Part shown: positions 1-8,523 of the stretch, in pieces | How positions within the stretch are numbered: the first letter of the stretch is position 1 | Layout of the letters: each line of letters begins with the position of its first letter | Origin: Chryseobacterium rhizosphaerae | Lineage (GTDB): Bacteria > Bacteroidota > Bacteroidia > Flavobacteriales > Weeksellaceae | Length of the DNA: 54,322 nt | Assembly (NCBI RefSeq): GCF_003385455.1 | Contig: NZ_QNUF01000033.1 | Location: 1 to 54,322 of the forward strand | Direction of reading: 5' to 3' | Made by a program: the position numbers and the translations under genes | The notes under the pieces: generated by a model | What the model was told of the DNA's origin: nothing | What the model saw: only the letters and a program-made list of their open reading frames with translations | Database searches by the model: none

Positions 1-1
1 T

Positions 2-745
2 GGCGGAGATGCATACAGCGCTATCAACAAGCGTTCTGAGCAGGTTTCAGATAATTTCTTCAACGCTACTTTAGGACTTTCCATCAAGTTAGGAAAACAC
101 GAATCTCACTTAATGTGGCATGACCCACTTCAGGAAATCTATTACAAACTTGACGTTCTGGCTAACAAAAACCAGGATATTGAAGTATGTAAAAAAGGAG
201 ATGCTGATAATGACGGTGTATGCGACGACTGGGACAGACAACTTGACACTCCTGCAGGAGCAAGAGTAGATGGTGCAGGTGTTGCTCTTGACACGGATTT
301 AGATGGCGTTATTGACCTTTACGATAAGTGTGTAACTGTTCCGGGACCTGTGGAAAACAACGGTTGCCCTACAAACACAGGACCAGTAATAGAAACAGAA
401 ACTAAATTAGAAGGTATTGAGTTTGACTTAAATTCTGACAGAATTTTACCATCAAATACTCCAATATTAAATAATGCTGTTAATTATATCAATTCTTCAA
501 ATGGTTCTTATAGTGTAATTGGTGCTACTGATACAAGAGGTACTGACGCTTATAACCAAAAATTATCTCAAAGAAGAGCTAATAATGTGAAGAACTATCT
601 GATTAAAAACGGAGTTCAAAATGGTAAACTTAATGCAGTAGGGAAAGGTGAAAAAGACCTTAAATACCCTGAGTGTGAACCAGCTACAAAATGCCCTGAA
701 TGGAAAAACAGAGCAAACAGAAGAGTATACTTCGAAGCTAAATAA
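2..745 (+). CDS. OmpA-family outer membrane protein, 3' part
   Basis: The frame is open from base 2, so the N-terminal beta-barrel lies outside the window. The visible part has a barrel-like end (FFNATLGLSIKLG), then calcium-binding thrombospondin type 3-like repeats (DADNDGVCDDWD, DTDLDGVIDLYDKC), then a C-terminal OmpA/MotB peptidoglycan-binding domain with IEFDLNSD near its start and the LSQRRANNVKNYLIKNG helix (usual core NxxLSxxRAxxVxxYL). It ends in RANRRVYFEAK, typical of the family. Likely role: an abundant porin-like protein anchoring the outer membrane to peptidoglycan. An ATG at 113 exists but in-frame coding clearly continues upstream, so it is not the start. Confidence 0.9.
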   Translation, partial: GGDAYSAINKRSEQVSDNFFNATLGLSIKLGKHESHLMWHDPLQEIYYKLDVLANKNQDIEVCKKGDADNDGVCDDWDRQLDTPAGARVDGAGVALDTDLDGVIDLYDKCVTVPGPVENNGCPTNTGPVIETETKLEGIEFDLNSDRILPSNTPILNNAVNYINSSNGSYSVIGATDTRGTDAYNQKLSQRRANNVKNYLIKNGVQNGKLNAVGKGEKDLKYPECEPATKCPEWKNRANRRVYFEAK

Positions 746-771
746 TAAACTTATTAAGTATTATATAAAAG

Positions 772-796
772 TCACGCATTGCGTGGCTTTTTTTGT
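772..796 (+). terminator. Rho-independent terminator of the OmpA gene
   Basis: Stem AGTCACGC/GCGTGGCT (8 bp, one G-U pair) with loop ATT, followed by seven T. It sits 26 bases after the OmpA stop codon and before recQ. Confidence 0.85.
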
Positions 797-822
797 TATA
801 ATACTTTCCTTATTTTTACCCT

Positions 823-2730
823 ATGATTTCTCCGCAAGATTTTCAAAAGCTAAAATATGATACTCTTAAGTATTTCTGGGGTTACAATGACTTCAGAGAT
901 TCTCAGGAAGAAATCATCAATTCTGTTATTAACGAAAAAGATACACTGGTCTTACTGCCTACCGGTGCCGGAAAATCTTTATGCTATCAGCTACCGGCTT
1001 TGCTAAAGGAAGGAACCTGCCTGGTTATTTCCCCACTGTTGGCATTAATGAAAGACCAGGTAAATCAACTTAAATTCCGAAATATTGAAGCAGAGTACCT
1101 GTCTTCAGAATTGGATGAATATGATGCAGAAGCTATTTATGGCCGCTGTAAGGAAGGGCTTACAAAATTGTTGTACGTATCTCCGGAAAGACTTACCAAT
1201 ACCCAGTTTTTACAAAACATCCAGGATATTCAGCTCTCATTCATTGCTGTGGATGAAGCCCACTGTATTTCAGAATGGGGACAAGATTTTCGTCCCAGCT
1301 ATCAAAATATAAAGGACTTCAGAAAAAACAATCCTGAAATCCCTTGCCTTGCATTAACAGCTACAGCAACTCCAAAGGTGCTGGAAGAAATTAAAAACAA
1401 ACTTGAACTTAGGAAGCCTTCTGTATTTCAAAAAAGCTTCAAAAGAGACAATATTAAAATTTTCACTGAAGAAGTTGGAGATAAATTTCAGCGTGTTTTT
1501 GACATCCTTAAATACAATACAGATTCCGGAATCATCTATGTAAGGACCAGAAAGGAAGCAGAATTATTAGCAGAATTTCTGAAGAAAAACCAGTTGAAAA
1601 ATGTAGATTATTTCCACGCAGGTTTAACAACAAAAGAGAAAAATACAAAACAAAATACCTGGAACAAAAGTGACAATCACGTTCTTATTTCTACCAATGC
1701 CTTTGGAATGGGTATTGACAAAGACAACGTACGTTTTGTCCTCCACTACTCTCCTGCTGCTTCTCTGGAGAACTATTACCAGGAAATAGGTAGATCCGGA
1801 AGAGACGGAAAAGACAGTTTCGCTTTTATGCTTTGGAATAAGCAGGAGCTGCTGAACTTCGATCAGATCTTAAAAAATCAGATTCCCAATAAAGCTGAGT
1901 TTTTAAAAATTATCAGTTACCTCTACTCTATTTTCCAGGTTGCTGAATTTGAGCAGCCGGAAAAAACCTTTCAGTTGAATATTGTCGGAATTCAGAATTT
2001 CACCAGACTCTCAAAGGCAAAAATTAATAATGTTCTTAATTTCCTTCACAATCAGGAAATCATTTACTATAATGACAACAAAAGTCTTTCTTCACTGGAG
2101 CTTTTTATGAAAGCAGATGAAATAGATCAGCTGCCACAGAAAGACGCCTATTTTATTGAACTTCTTTTCCGGACCATATCAGGTCTCACCACTCATAAAG
2201 TAATGTTCAGTGAACAGCAGGTAAGCAATAAGATTGAAGTAAGCATTCCTTTGATCAAAGAACGCCTGAAAGAGCTTCAGCAGAAAAACTATCTGGAATA
2301 TATAGATGGTGCGCTTGCCAGCATCAAGTTTTTAAAACCCCGTGACGAAAGAATCATTACTCATAGCTATTGGAAACTTTTTGAGCATATTCAGAGAAAC
2401 AAAATCCAGAAATGGGAAGAAATGAAGTTTTACGTGGAAAATAAAGACTACTGTAAAATGAAACTGATCCTCTCCTATTTTGGTGAAAAAAACTCAAAAA
2501 ACTGTGGTCAGTGTTCTGTATGTGAAAAGAATAAGCAATCTATTTTCGGAAAAAATATTTCTCAGCAAATTATCAATTTACTGGCTAAAAGATCAGCTAC
2601 TATTGAAGAACTTTCGGTGCAGCTAAGTTATCATTCTAAAGAAAACATTTTAGAAAACCTGATTTATCTGATGGATTCCGGAAAAGTAAAAATGCTTAAT
2701 TTCAGAACATATGCACTGAATCATGAATAG
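823..2730 (+). CDS. recQ: ATP-dependent DNA helicase RecQ
   Basis: Superfamily 2 3'-5' DNA helicase for recombination repair and fork rescue in the cytoplasm. Seen: RecQ motif 0 around F24-R25-x2-Q28; Walker A PTGAGKS at residues 46-52; DEAH box at 144-147 within VDEAHCISEWGQDFRP; motif VI QEIGRSGRDG; the RQC zinc-binding region with CKMKLILSYFGE followed by CGQCSVC. At 635 residues it is about the length of a form with helicase plus RQC and a short C-terminal tail; I see no clear HRDC domain. It starts 27 bases after the OmpA terminator and is followed by fmt on the same strand with its own promoter. Confidence 0.95.
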   Translation: MISPQDFQKLKYDTLKYFWGYNDFRDSQEEIINSVINEKDTLVLLPTGAGKSLCYQLPALLKEGTCLVISPLLALMKDQVNQLKFRNIEAEYLSSELDEYDAEAIYGRCKEGLTKLLYVSPERLTNTQFLQNIQDIQLSFIAVDEAHCISEWGQDFRPSYQNIKDFRKNNPEIPCLALTATATPKVLEEIKNKLELRKPSVFQKSFKRDNIKIFTEEVGDKFQRVFDILKYNTDSGIIYVRTRKEAELLAEFLKKNQLKNVDYFHAGLTTKEKNTKQNTWNKSDNHVLISTNAFGMGIDKDNVRFVLHYSPAASLENYYQEIGRSGRDGKDSFAFMLWNKQELLNFDQILKNQIPNKAEFLKIISYLYSIFQVAEFEQPEKTFQLNIVGIQNFTRLSKAKINNVLNFLHNQEIIYYNDNKSLSSLELFMKADEIDQLPQKDAYFIELLFRTISGLTTHKVMFSEQQVSNKIEVSIPLIKERLKELQQKNYLEYIDGALASIKFLKPRDERIITHSYWKLFEHIQRNKIQKWEEMKFYVENKDYCKMKLILSYFGEKNSKNCGQCSVCEKNKQSIFGKNISQQIINLLAKRSATIEELSVQLSYHSKENILENLIYLMDSGKVKMLNFRTYALNHE

Positions 2731-2831
2731 GCAGATATAAGACTGGAGACTTAGATATGGGGATAAAGATATATTTTTGATAGACTGATACCTTCTATCC
2801 CATTCAAACCTGCAACTTTCCGCGAAAAACT

Positions 2832-2839
2832 TATCTTTG
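2832..2839 (+). promoter_or_regulatory. Candidate -7 promoter element of fmt
   Basis: TATCTTTG matches the Bacteroidota -7 consensus TAnnTTTG and ends only 4 bases before the fmt ATG, so the transcript would be leaderless or nearly so. No clear -33 TTTG was found. Confidence 0.5.
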
Positions 2840-2843
2840 TATT

Positions 2844-3788
2844 ATGAAATCATTGAAAGTTGTTTTTTTAGGAACTCCGGAATTCGCAAAGACTTCTCTG
2901 GAGGCTATTCATCAATCTCATCATCAGGTTGTAGGTGTTGTAACCGTTGCAGATAAAGCAAGCGGACGTGGGCAGAAAATTCACCAGTCACCTGTAAAAA
3001 TATATGCTTCGGAAAATAATATTCCTGTTTTCCAACCTGAGAAACTGAGAAACCCTGAATTTTTAGAAGAGCTTAGAAATCTTGAAGCTGATGTTTTTGT
3101 GGTAGTTGCTTTTAGAATGATGCCTAAAGTTCTTTTTGAAATGCCGGCCATGGGAACATTTAATCTTCATGCCTCTTTATTACCTGATTACAGAGGAGCA
3201 GCTCCTATCAATTATGCCGTAATTAACGGAGAAGAAAAAACAGGAGCCACTACTTTCTTTATCAACGAAAAAATAGATGAAGGGAATATTCTCCTACAGG
3301 AAGAACTTAACGTTTTACCTGACGAGAATGCAGGAGCTCTTCATGACAGGCTGATGGAAATGGGTTCAAAACTGGTGGTTAAAACACTGGATGGATTGGC
3401 TGAAAACACCATCAAAGAAAGACCTCAGCCACAAGTAGAACATCCAAAAAACGCATATAAAATCTTTAAAGAAGATACCAAAATCAATTGGGATGCTCCT
3501 TCTAAAACCGTTCATCAGTTTATCCTTGGAATGTCTCCTTATCCTGCAGCTTTCACCACTCTAAAAATTGGAGAAGATGAAAAAGGGTTGAAAATATTCA
3601 GTGGGAAATTTGAAATTTCAGACCATGGAAAATCTTCCGGAACTCTAGATATCTCAAAAAATGAATTTAAGATTTATACCCAGGATGGGGTTTATTTTCC
3701 ACAGGAACTTCAGTTGGAAGGAAAGAAAAGAATGACCGTAAAAGACTTTCTGAACGGCTTCAGAAATTTTGACGAAATAACATTATAA
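2844..3788 (+). CDS. fmt: Methionyl-tRNA formyltransferase
   Basis: Transfers a formyl group from 10-formyl-THF to Met-tRNA(fMet) for translation initiation. The N-terminal GART domain (about 1-190) has the catalytic triad Asn107, His109 and Asp145 in NLHASLLPDYRGAAPIN and EKIDEGNIL, matching N106/H108/D144 of E. coli Fmt. The SLLPxYRG signature is intact. The C-terminal tRNA-binding domain occupies about 205-305. Length 314 is normal for the family. It ends convergently with the Crp/Fnr gene over a shared hairpin. Confidence 0.96.
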   Translation: MKSLKVVFLGTPEFAKTSLEAIHQSHHQVVGVVTVADKASGRGQKIHQSPVKIYASENNIPVFQPEKLRNPEFLEELRNLEADVFVVVAFRMMPKVLFEMPAMGTFNLHASLLPDYRGAAPINYAVINGEEKTGATTFFINEKIDEGNILLQEELNVLPDENAGALHDRLMEMGSKLVVKTLDGLAENTIKERPQPQVEHPKNAYKIFKEDTKINWDAPSKTVHQFILGMSPYPAAFTTLKIGEDEKGLKIFSGKFEISDHGKSSGTLDISKNEFKIYTQDGVYFPQELQLEGKKRMTVKDFLNGFRNFDEITL

Positions 3789-3814
3789 GCCTGGCTATAT
3801 ATTAAAACTTCAAT

Positions 3815-3861
3815 CACAAAAGGCTTCATCTTATTTCAAACAAAAGATAAAGCCTTTTGTG
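3815..3861. terminator. Shared bidirectional terminator between fmt and the Crp/Fnr gene
   Basis: A perfect 12-bp inverted repeat CACAAAAGGCTT/AAGCCTTTTGTG with a 23-base spacer containing a further ATCTT/AAGAT pair. It lies between two convergent stop codons. Confidence 0.75.
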
Positions 3862-3868
3862 GTTAATA

Positions 3869-4450
3869 CTAAGTCTTACTTACAATTTTCCTGCGTATTC
3901 TGCTTATAAACTCCGGAGTTACCCCCAAATAGGCTCCAATTTGTATATTGGTAAGACGGTGCGCTATTTCAGGATATTCCTTCAGAAAATCAAGATAGCG
4001 TTCATCTGACGATTTGCTTAGATTATCAATAATTCTACGTTGTAATGCAATAATTGACCGTTGAAACTTCAGTCTCATCAATCTTTCAATCTCAGGAATT
4101 TCCAGATAAAACCTTTCTTTATCTTGCTTTGAAATAAGAAGAATTTCACTGTCTTCAATAGCCTGAATATTAAGCTTTGATGGAATACCGGTAATGAAGC
4201 TGTCTATATCTGAAAGCCACCAGTTCTCAATCCCAAAGTACAGTATCTGCTCTGCACCATTGTGGTCGGTATGGGAAACTTTAAAACACCCATTCACAAC
4301 AAATCCTTCAAATCCACAAACATCTCCTTCTCTTAAAAGAAAATCTTTTTTCTTTATTTTCTGAAGATGAAAAGCATTGCAATATTGCTCCAGTTTTTCA
4401 TCTGGAATATCTACGTAACCTTTGATGTGTGTCTTTAAAGCCTTAGTCAT
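3869..4450 (-). CDS. Crp/Fnr-family transcriptional regulator
   Basis: A 193-residue regulator with an N-terminal cyclic-nucleotide-binding-like beta-roll (about 25-115: LLREGDVCGFEGFVVNGCF, then YFGIENWW) and a C-terminal winged-helix reader TNIQIGAYLGVTPEFISRIRRK (about 165-188). The small Bacteroidota type usually lacks cAMP-contacting residues, so the signal is unknown. The DNA-recognition helix VTPEFISRIRRK is conserved in this group. It is flanked by unrelated genes (fmt convergent, ribB upstream on the same strand), so context gives no target. No clear promoter was found upstream of its start. Confidence 0.88.
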   Translation of the reverse strand: MTKALKTHIKGYVDIPDEKLEQYCNAFHLQKIKKKDFLLREGDVCGFEGFVVNGCFKVSHTDHNGAEQILYFGIENWWLSDIDSFITGIPSKLNIQAIEDSEILLISKQDKERFYLEIPEIERLMRLKFQRSIIALQRRIIDNLSKSSDERYLDFLKEYPEIAHRLTNIQIGAYLGVTPEFISRIRRKIVSKT

Positions 4451-4462
4451 GGTTTAAAAATA

Positions 4463-4495
4463 AAAAAAGGTTTAGAAAAATCCTAAACCTTTTTT
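4463..4495 (-). terminator. Terminator of ribB (minus strand)
   Basis: A perfect 13-bp stem AAAAAAGGTTTAG/CTAAACCTTTTTT with a 7-base loop. Read on the minus strand it follows the ribB stop and ends in a T run. It lies in the short space upstream of the Crp/Fnr start, so it separates the two transcripts. Confidence 0.85.
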
Positions 4496-4547
4496 CATTC
4501 ATCAATATATTCGCAGCAAAGCCGGTCCTCTATTGATCATTTATTTG

Positions 4548-5669
4548 TTATAACTGAACCAGCTCAGTAACTTCTACATCATATCCTCCAACCTGAGGTT
4601 TGATATTAGGGTTTTGAGTGATTACTTTAAACTTATTAATTCCTAAATTCTTTAAGATCTGTGTTCCAATACCATAATCTCTGTAGTTGTATGCTAAAGT
4701 AGGATGCTGCTCCTGCCCGTCCTGATAATTCAGGAACTGCTGAAGTTTTCTCAATGTATTTTCAGAGTTTGAAACGTTATTGATGAAAATAATTGCTCCC
4801 TTTCCTGCTTCGTTTACCATACCGGTTACTTTTTCCAATAAAGGTTTTTCTCCGTTATTTAATCTTGTCAGCACATCAAAATAGGAATCTGAAGACTGTA
4901 CTCTTACTAAAACAGGCTCATCCACAGTCCATGCTCCTTTTGTCAAAGCAAAGTGGATCTGGTCATTTGAAGTCTCTCTGAATGCGTAGAAATCGAAATC
5001 ACCATAATGCGTTTTTACTTTTTTCTCTTCAAGTCTTTCAACCAGATTTCCTTTTTTAAGCTGATAATGAATTAAATCTTCAATAGAAACAATTTTCATA
5101 TCGTGCTTCTGGGCGAATGCGTGAAGTTCCGGTAAACGAGACATCGTACCATCTTCATTCATAATCTCACAGATTACTCCACCTTCTTTCAAACCTGAAA
5201 GATGGGTAAGGTCAATAGCAGCTTCAGTATGTCCTGCTCTTTTTAAAACCCCTCCTTTTCTTGCACGAAGCGGGAAAATATGTCCGGGTCTCATAAAATC
5301 TGTAGGCTTAGATTTCTCATCCATTAAAGCCAGAATTGTTTTAGCTCTGTCACCAGCAGAAATACCGGTAGAAGTCCCATTACCCAAAAGGTCAACAGAT
5401 ACTGTAAAAGCAGTTTCTTTAGGATCGCTGCTTCTGCTTACCATAACCTCTAATCCAAGCTCATCACATCTTTTTTCAGGAAGAGGCATACAGATCAATC
5501 CTCTACCGTGAAGGGCCATAAAGTTGATAATTTCCGGAGTTGTCAGTTCAGCAGCACAAAGAAAGTCACCTTCATTTTCTCTATCTTCATCATCTACTAC
5601 TATGATTATTTTACCATTTTTAAGGTCTTCAATAGCCTCTGGAATAGTATTTAATTTAATATCGGACAT
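4548..5669 (-). CDS. ribB: 3,4-dihydroxy-2-butanone 4-phosphate synthase fused to a degenerate GTP cyclohydrolase II domain
   Basis: The N-terminal half (about 1-205) is a complete RibB domain making the four-carbon unit of riboflavin from ribulose 5-phosphate: DDEDRENEGD around 26-35, RPGH 127-130, RAGHTEA 144-150. The C-terminal half (about 210-373) aligns with RibA by order and by the retained RDYGIGTQIL and LLTNNP-like ITQNPN segments. However, it lacks the zinc site GECLTGDxxxSxRCDCG: the matching stretch reads VRVQSSDSYFDVLTRLNNGEK, and there is no cysteine after C167. The HRQEGRGIGL motif is also missing. It should therefore have RibB activity only, and a separate RibA must exist elsewhere. 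Hybrids of this sort are called RibBX in Proteobacteria. Confidence 0.9.
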   Translation of the reverse strand: MSDIKLNTIPEAIEDLKNGKIIIVVDDEDRENEGDFLCAAELTTPEIINFMALHGRGLICMPLPEKRCDELGLEVMVSRSSDPKETAFTVSVDLLGNGTSTGISAGDRAKTILALMDEKSKPTDFMRPGHIFPLRARKGGVLKRAGHTEAAIDLTHLSGLKEGGVICEIMNEDGTMSRLPELHAFAQKHDMKIVSIEDLIHYQLKKGNLVERLEEKKVKTHYGDFDFYAFRETSNDQIHFALTKGAWTVDEPVLVRVQSSDSYFDVLTRLNNGEKPLLEKVTGMVNEAGKGAIIFINNVSNSENTLRKLQQFLNYQDGQEQHPTLAYNYRDYGIGTQILKNLGINKFKVITQNPNIKPQVGGYDVEVTELVQL

Positions 5670-5687
5670 TTTTACTTTTTATTTTTG

Positions 5688-5695
5688 CAAAGATA
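5688..5695 (-). promoter_or_regulatory. Candidate -7 promoter element of ribB
   Basis: Read on the minus strand this is TATCTTTG, matching TAnnTTTG, 18 bases before the ribB ATG. No FMN-riboswitch-like structure fits in the short leader. Confidence 0.6.
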
Positions 5696-5733
5696 CTTAT
5701 AAAAATAAGCATCTGCCAATTAATATCAATGGT

Positions 5734-6741
5734 TTATTGTGCTTGAGATAAAGAGTTGACCGCTTCTCTTATGATTTCGTAAGATCTCAGTCTTTTCTGA
5801 TGATCATAAATATGAGAATTGATGATCAGCTCATCTACGTTGAATTTGTTTTGGAAATCTTTAATTTTTTCCTGAATTTCAGTTTGATCTCCTATAAAAG
5901 TATATCTCAGCTTCTGTAAAACCATCGATTTCTCCATAGGTGACCAGACGTCATCCATATCATCTACCGGCGGTGCAAAAGGCTTTCTGTCATTCCTTAC
6001 AATATTGATAAATGCCTGGAATAATGTGGTAGAAAGCTTATGAGCTTCTTCAGTAGTTTCTGCTGCTACTCCATTCACACAAGCCATTACATAAGGCTGA
6101 TCTAAGTATTGAGAAGGTTGAAAATGTTCTCTGTATATTTTAAAGGCCATTTCCATTTGCTCAGGAGCAAAATGTCCGGCAAATGCATAAGGCAGTCCAA
6201 GCTCTGCTGCTAGCCATGCACTGTCTGTGCTTGATCCTAGTATATAAATAGGAACATCAAGACCTTCTCCCGGAATAGCCCGTACCATTGCATCAGCATT
6301 TTCTTTGGAAAAATACCGCTGAAGCTCTAAAATCTGTCTTGGAAACTGTTCATTAATAATCGCTGGATTTCTTCCCAATGCCTGAGCCGTTAATCCATCT
6401 GTCCCTGGAGCTCTTCCCACCCCGAGATCAATCCTTCCGGGAAAAAGAGATTCCAAAGTTCCGAATTGCTCTGCAATAATCAGAGAACTGTGATTAGGAA
6501 GCATAATACCCCCTGAACCTACTCTTATTTTTTTTGTTCCATTGGCAATAAAACCAATTAAAACTGAGGTAGCAGAACTCGCAATACTTTCCATATTGTG
6601 ATGCTCGGCAAGCCAGAATCTTGTATAGTTTAAGTTTTCAGTATGACGAGCTAAAGATAAGCTATCCTGAAACGTATCATGAATGCTTTTTCCCTGCTTT
6701 ACCGGAGCAAGGTCTAAAACAGAAATTTCAAAATTTTTCAT
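5734..6741 (-). CDS. LLM-class flavin-dependent oxidoreductase (luciferase-like monooxygenase)
   Basis: 335 residues from the start MKNFEISVLDLAPV. The open frame extends 18 codons further upstream, but that stretch (MQFLCFKFVWFF...) contains the promoter and is not family-like. Luciferase-like TIM-barrel signs: FWLAEHHNMESIASSATSVLIGFIA, the IRVGSGGIMLPNHSSLIIAEQFGTLESLFPGRIDLGVGRAPG block and YILGSSTDSAWLAAELGLPYAFAGHFAP. These fit the MsnO8-like subgroup, which uses reduced flavin on unknown small substrates. Monocistronic by appearance. Confidence 0.9.
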   Translation of the reverse strand: MKNFEISVLDLAPVKQGKSIHDTFQDSLSLARHTENLNYTRFWLAEHHNMESIASSATSVLIGFIANGTKKIRVGSGGIMLPNHSSLIIAEQFGTLESLFPGRIDLGVGRAPGTDGLTAQALGRNPAIINEQFPRQILELQRYFSKENADAMVRAIPGEGLDVPIYILGSSTDSAWLAAELGLPYAFAGHFAPEQMEMAFKIYREHFQPSQYLDQPYVMACVNGVAAETTEEAHKLSTTLFQAFINIVRNDRKPFAPPVDDMDDVWSPMEKSMVLQKLRYTFIGDQTEIQEKIKDFQNKFNVDELIINSHIYDHQKRLRSYEIIREAVNSLSQAQ

Positions 6742-6770
6742 AATTATAAATTGGGGCTTAAAAAACCAAA

Positions 6771-6778
6771 CAAATTTA
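6771..6778 (-). promoter_or_regulatory. Candidate -7 promoter element of the LLM oxidoreductase
   Basis: On the minus strand TAAATTTG, 29 bases before the chosen ATG at 6741. It supports the shorter start, because it would lie inside the coding region of the longer frame. Confidence 0.5.
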
Positions 6779-6923
6779 AAACATAAAAATTGCATTAGTT
6801 ACTTTTTGTAATTGATAAGTCTGATCGCCTAGTTCAGGCAAAAACTATTGAAATTGAAACGCTGTTTGATTCCTTTTGCTTACAGCTATAAATTAAGTAA
6901 ATTGCTCAAGAAAACTTACAATC

Positions 6924-7373
6924 ATGAAAACAAAAATAATGTATATCGAAAACAAGTCCTTTGGCCACTATGGACCGGCTTGGATTGGTTTTGTAGAATT
7001 TTCAAAATCCGGACAAACCCTTTATTTTAATGATAAGGCATTAAAGAAACTCAAAAGACCTGAATATGTTGCTAATTATTTTGACATAGAAACCGGAGAA
7101 GAATACTGGGTTTCTGGTGTTAAAAAAAATGGACAAAATAGGCATCAGTTCGGTGGAGGAAAAATCATGCTGGATAAAAATTCGGTTGATGAATATCTGA
7201 AATTAGTAGATTTTAATAGTATTGATGTTAATCACTTTGAGATCGTTGAGTTCATCACCATGGATAAAAGAAGATTCAACACAATAGAAAACTCAAAAAC
7301 CGAATACCGGGATAACAGTTATCATGCTACTTTTTATGATAACAACCGTAGAAAATTAATTTTAGATATCTGA
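6924..7373 (+). CDS. Hypothetical protein, 149 residues
   Basis: I do not recognise the family. The protein is soluble and mixed alpha/beta by composition, with no signal peptide or membrane segment: MKTKIMYIENKSFGHYGPAWIG, then FVEFSKSGQTLYFNDKAL, and a C-terminal block with TMDKRRFNTIENSKTEYRDNSYHATFYD. A second in-frame ATG at 6939 (MYIENKS) is an alternative start. It has its own terminator and stands between unrelated genes. Codon use looks like that of its neighbours, so it is probably a real lineage-specific gene. Confidence 0.75.
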   Translation: MKTKIMYIENKSFGHYGPAWIGFVEFSKSGQTLYFNDKALKKLKRPEYVANYFDIETGEEYWVSGVKKNGQNRHQFGGGKIMLDKNSVDEYLKLVDFNSIDVNHFEIVEFITMDKRRFNTIENSKTEYRDNSYHATFYDNNRRKLILDI

Positions 7374-7409
7374 ATTTTAAAGAAGCTGTTTCAAGTAATA
7401 AATATAAAG

Positions 7410-7439
7410 AAAGGTTTTGGCTGCAGTCAAAGCCTTTTT
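7410..7439 (+). terminator. Terminator of the 149-residue hypothetical gene
   Basis: Stem AAAGGTTTTG/CAAAGCCTTT (10 bp, one G-U) with an 8-base loop, then a T run, 37 bases after the stop codon. Confidence 0.8.
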
Positions 7440-7612
7440 CTTTGATATAACGTTTAGATTTTCTCTTTTTTAATGTCTATAATTAAAAATAACTAATTAT
7501 CACAATAATCAATATTTTAATAAAAATAATTCATTTATAAGAGAAATAAATTATTATATTAGTACTTTAAAAAGAAAATAAATACATTTTAACACCACTT
7601 AAAAATATTCTT

Positions 7613-8461
7613 ATGAACAAAAAATTGAATGACTTACTGTATCGGAAGCTGTTGACAAAAAGAACGGTCTTTATGAGCTTCATTATCGCTGCTACTTTAG
7701 CATCCTGTAGTAAAAATAACGATGAAATGGCTACAGAGACCCAGACCAATGCTTTACAGCTCGAAAATGTTAAAAACGGACGACTGGGAGGGCAAGATAT
7801 TACGTATGAAAGAAAGAATGGAATGAATTTTTTCCAGGGAGACATTGTACTTTCCGACCAACAGTTGGCAGGAGATAATGCTCTTCATAAAGGAGGTGCC
7901 AGTTTCTCAAGATGGCCGGGAGCTAAAATTTATTATACTGTTGCGGGTAATATGGGTTCTATCAATGCCAATAAAATAACTACAGCGGTTAATGAATATA
8001 ATTCCAAAACCAATACCCAATGGATTCCGCGTACCAACCAGACCAATTATGTAGAATTTATTTTCGGAAGTTCATCCGGATCAGATGGGTGGGCTCATAT
8101 CGGATATCAGGGAGGAAAACAAACTATATCTTTGGATCAATATATTTCTGTGGGATCTGTGATCCATGAAATGGGGCATACTGTAGGGCTTTATCATGAA
8201 CATGCCCGTAAAGACAGGGATCAGTATGTGAGTATCCAGTGGAACAATATTCAGGATGGGCAGGCTTATAATTTCAATATGTACAATTCCGGAACAGACA
8301 TAGGCCCTTTCAATATTAATTCAGTGATGATGTATTGGCCTAATTCCTATTCTAAAAATGGACAGCCTACGATTAAGAGGGCTAACAATACTACGTTTAC
8401 CTACAACAGAACAGGTTTTACAACCGGCGATATTAATACAATCAATGCGATGTATCCTTAG
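7613..8461 (+). CDS. Astacin-like (M12A) zinc metalloprotease, lipoprotein
   Basis: 282 residues. The N-terminus has a hydrophobic stretch ending in lipobox TLAS-Cys32, so it is probably lipid-anchored in the envelope. The zinc site HEMGHTVGLYHE is at 185-196, followed by ARKDRDQY, matching the astacin consensus HExxHxxGxxHExxRxDRD. The Met-turn SVMMY is at 237-241. Gly/Ser-rich GSSSGSDGWAHIGYQGGKQTISL precedes the zinc site, as in flavastacin relatives. The catalytic residues are intact, so it should be an active endopeptidase, possibly made with a propeptide (about 33-95). It is transcribed alone and converges with the helicase gene. The 7440-7612 spacer is AT-rich without other visible content. 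Confidence 0.93.
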   Translation: MNKKLNDLLYRKLLTKRTVFMSFIIAATLASCSKNNDEMATETQTNALQLENVKNGRLGGQDITYERKNGMNFFQGDIVLSDQQLAGDNALHKGGASFSRWPGAKIYYTVAGNMGSINANKITTAVNEYNSKTNTQWIPRTNQTNYVEFIFGSSSGSDGWAHIGYQGGKQTISLDQYISVGSVIHEMGHTVGLYHEHARKDRDQYVSIQWNNIQDGQAYNFNMYNSGTDIGPFNINSVMMYWPNSYSKNGQPTIKRANNTTFTYNRTGFTTGDINTINAMYP

Positions 8462-8485
8462 TTTTTGTAACCAAGATATCAATTA

Positions 8486-8523
8486 AAAAAGGAAAAGAAT
8501 TCTTATGAATTCTTTTCCTTTTT
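8486..8523. terminator. Bidirectional terminator overlapping the helicase stop codon
   Basis: A perfect 17-bp stem AAAAAGGAAAAGAATTC/GAATTCTTTTCCTTTTT with loop TTAT. The loop contains the minus-strand stop codon of the helicase gene (8503-8505), and the right arm encodes its last lysine-rich codons. It serves the astacin gene on the plus strand and the helicase on the minus strand. Confidence 0.85.

Noticed and set aside
5670..5733. FMN riboswitch upstream of ribB
   Set aside because: The leader is only about 15 bases after the -7 box, far too short, and none of the conserved RFN elements are seen.
6848..7030. 60-codon plus-strand frame over the start of the 149-residue hypothetical
   Set aside because: Overlaps the better-supported frame, which has a terminator and normal composition.
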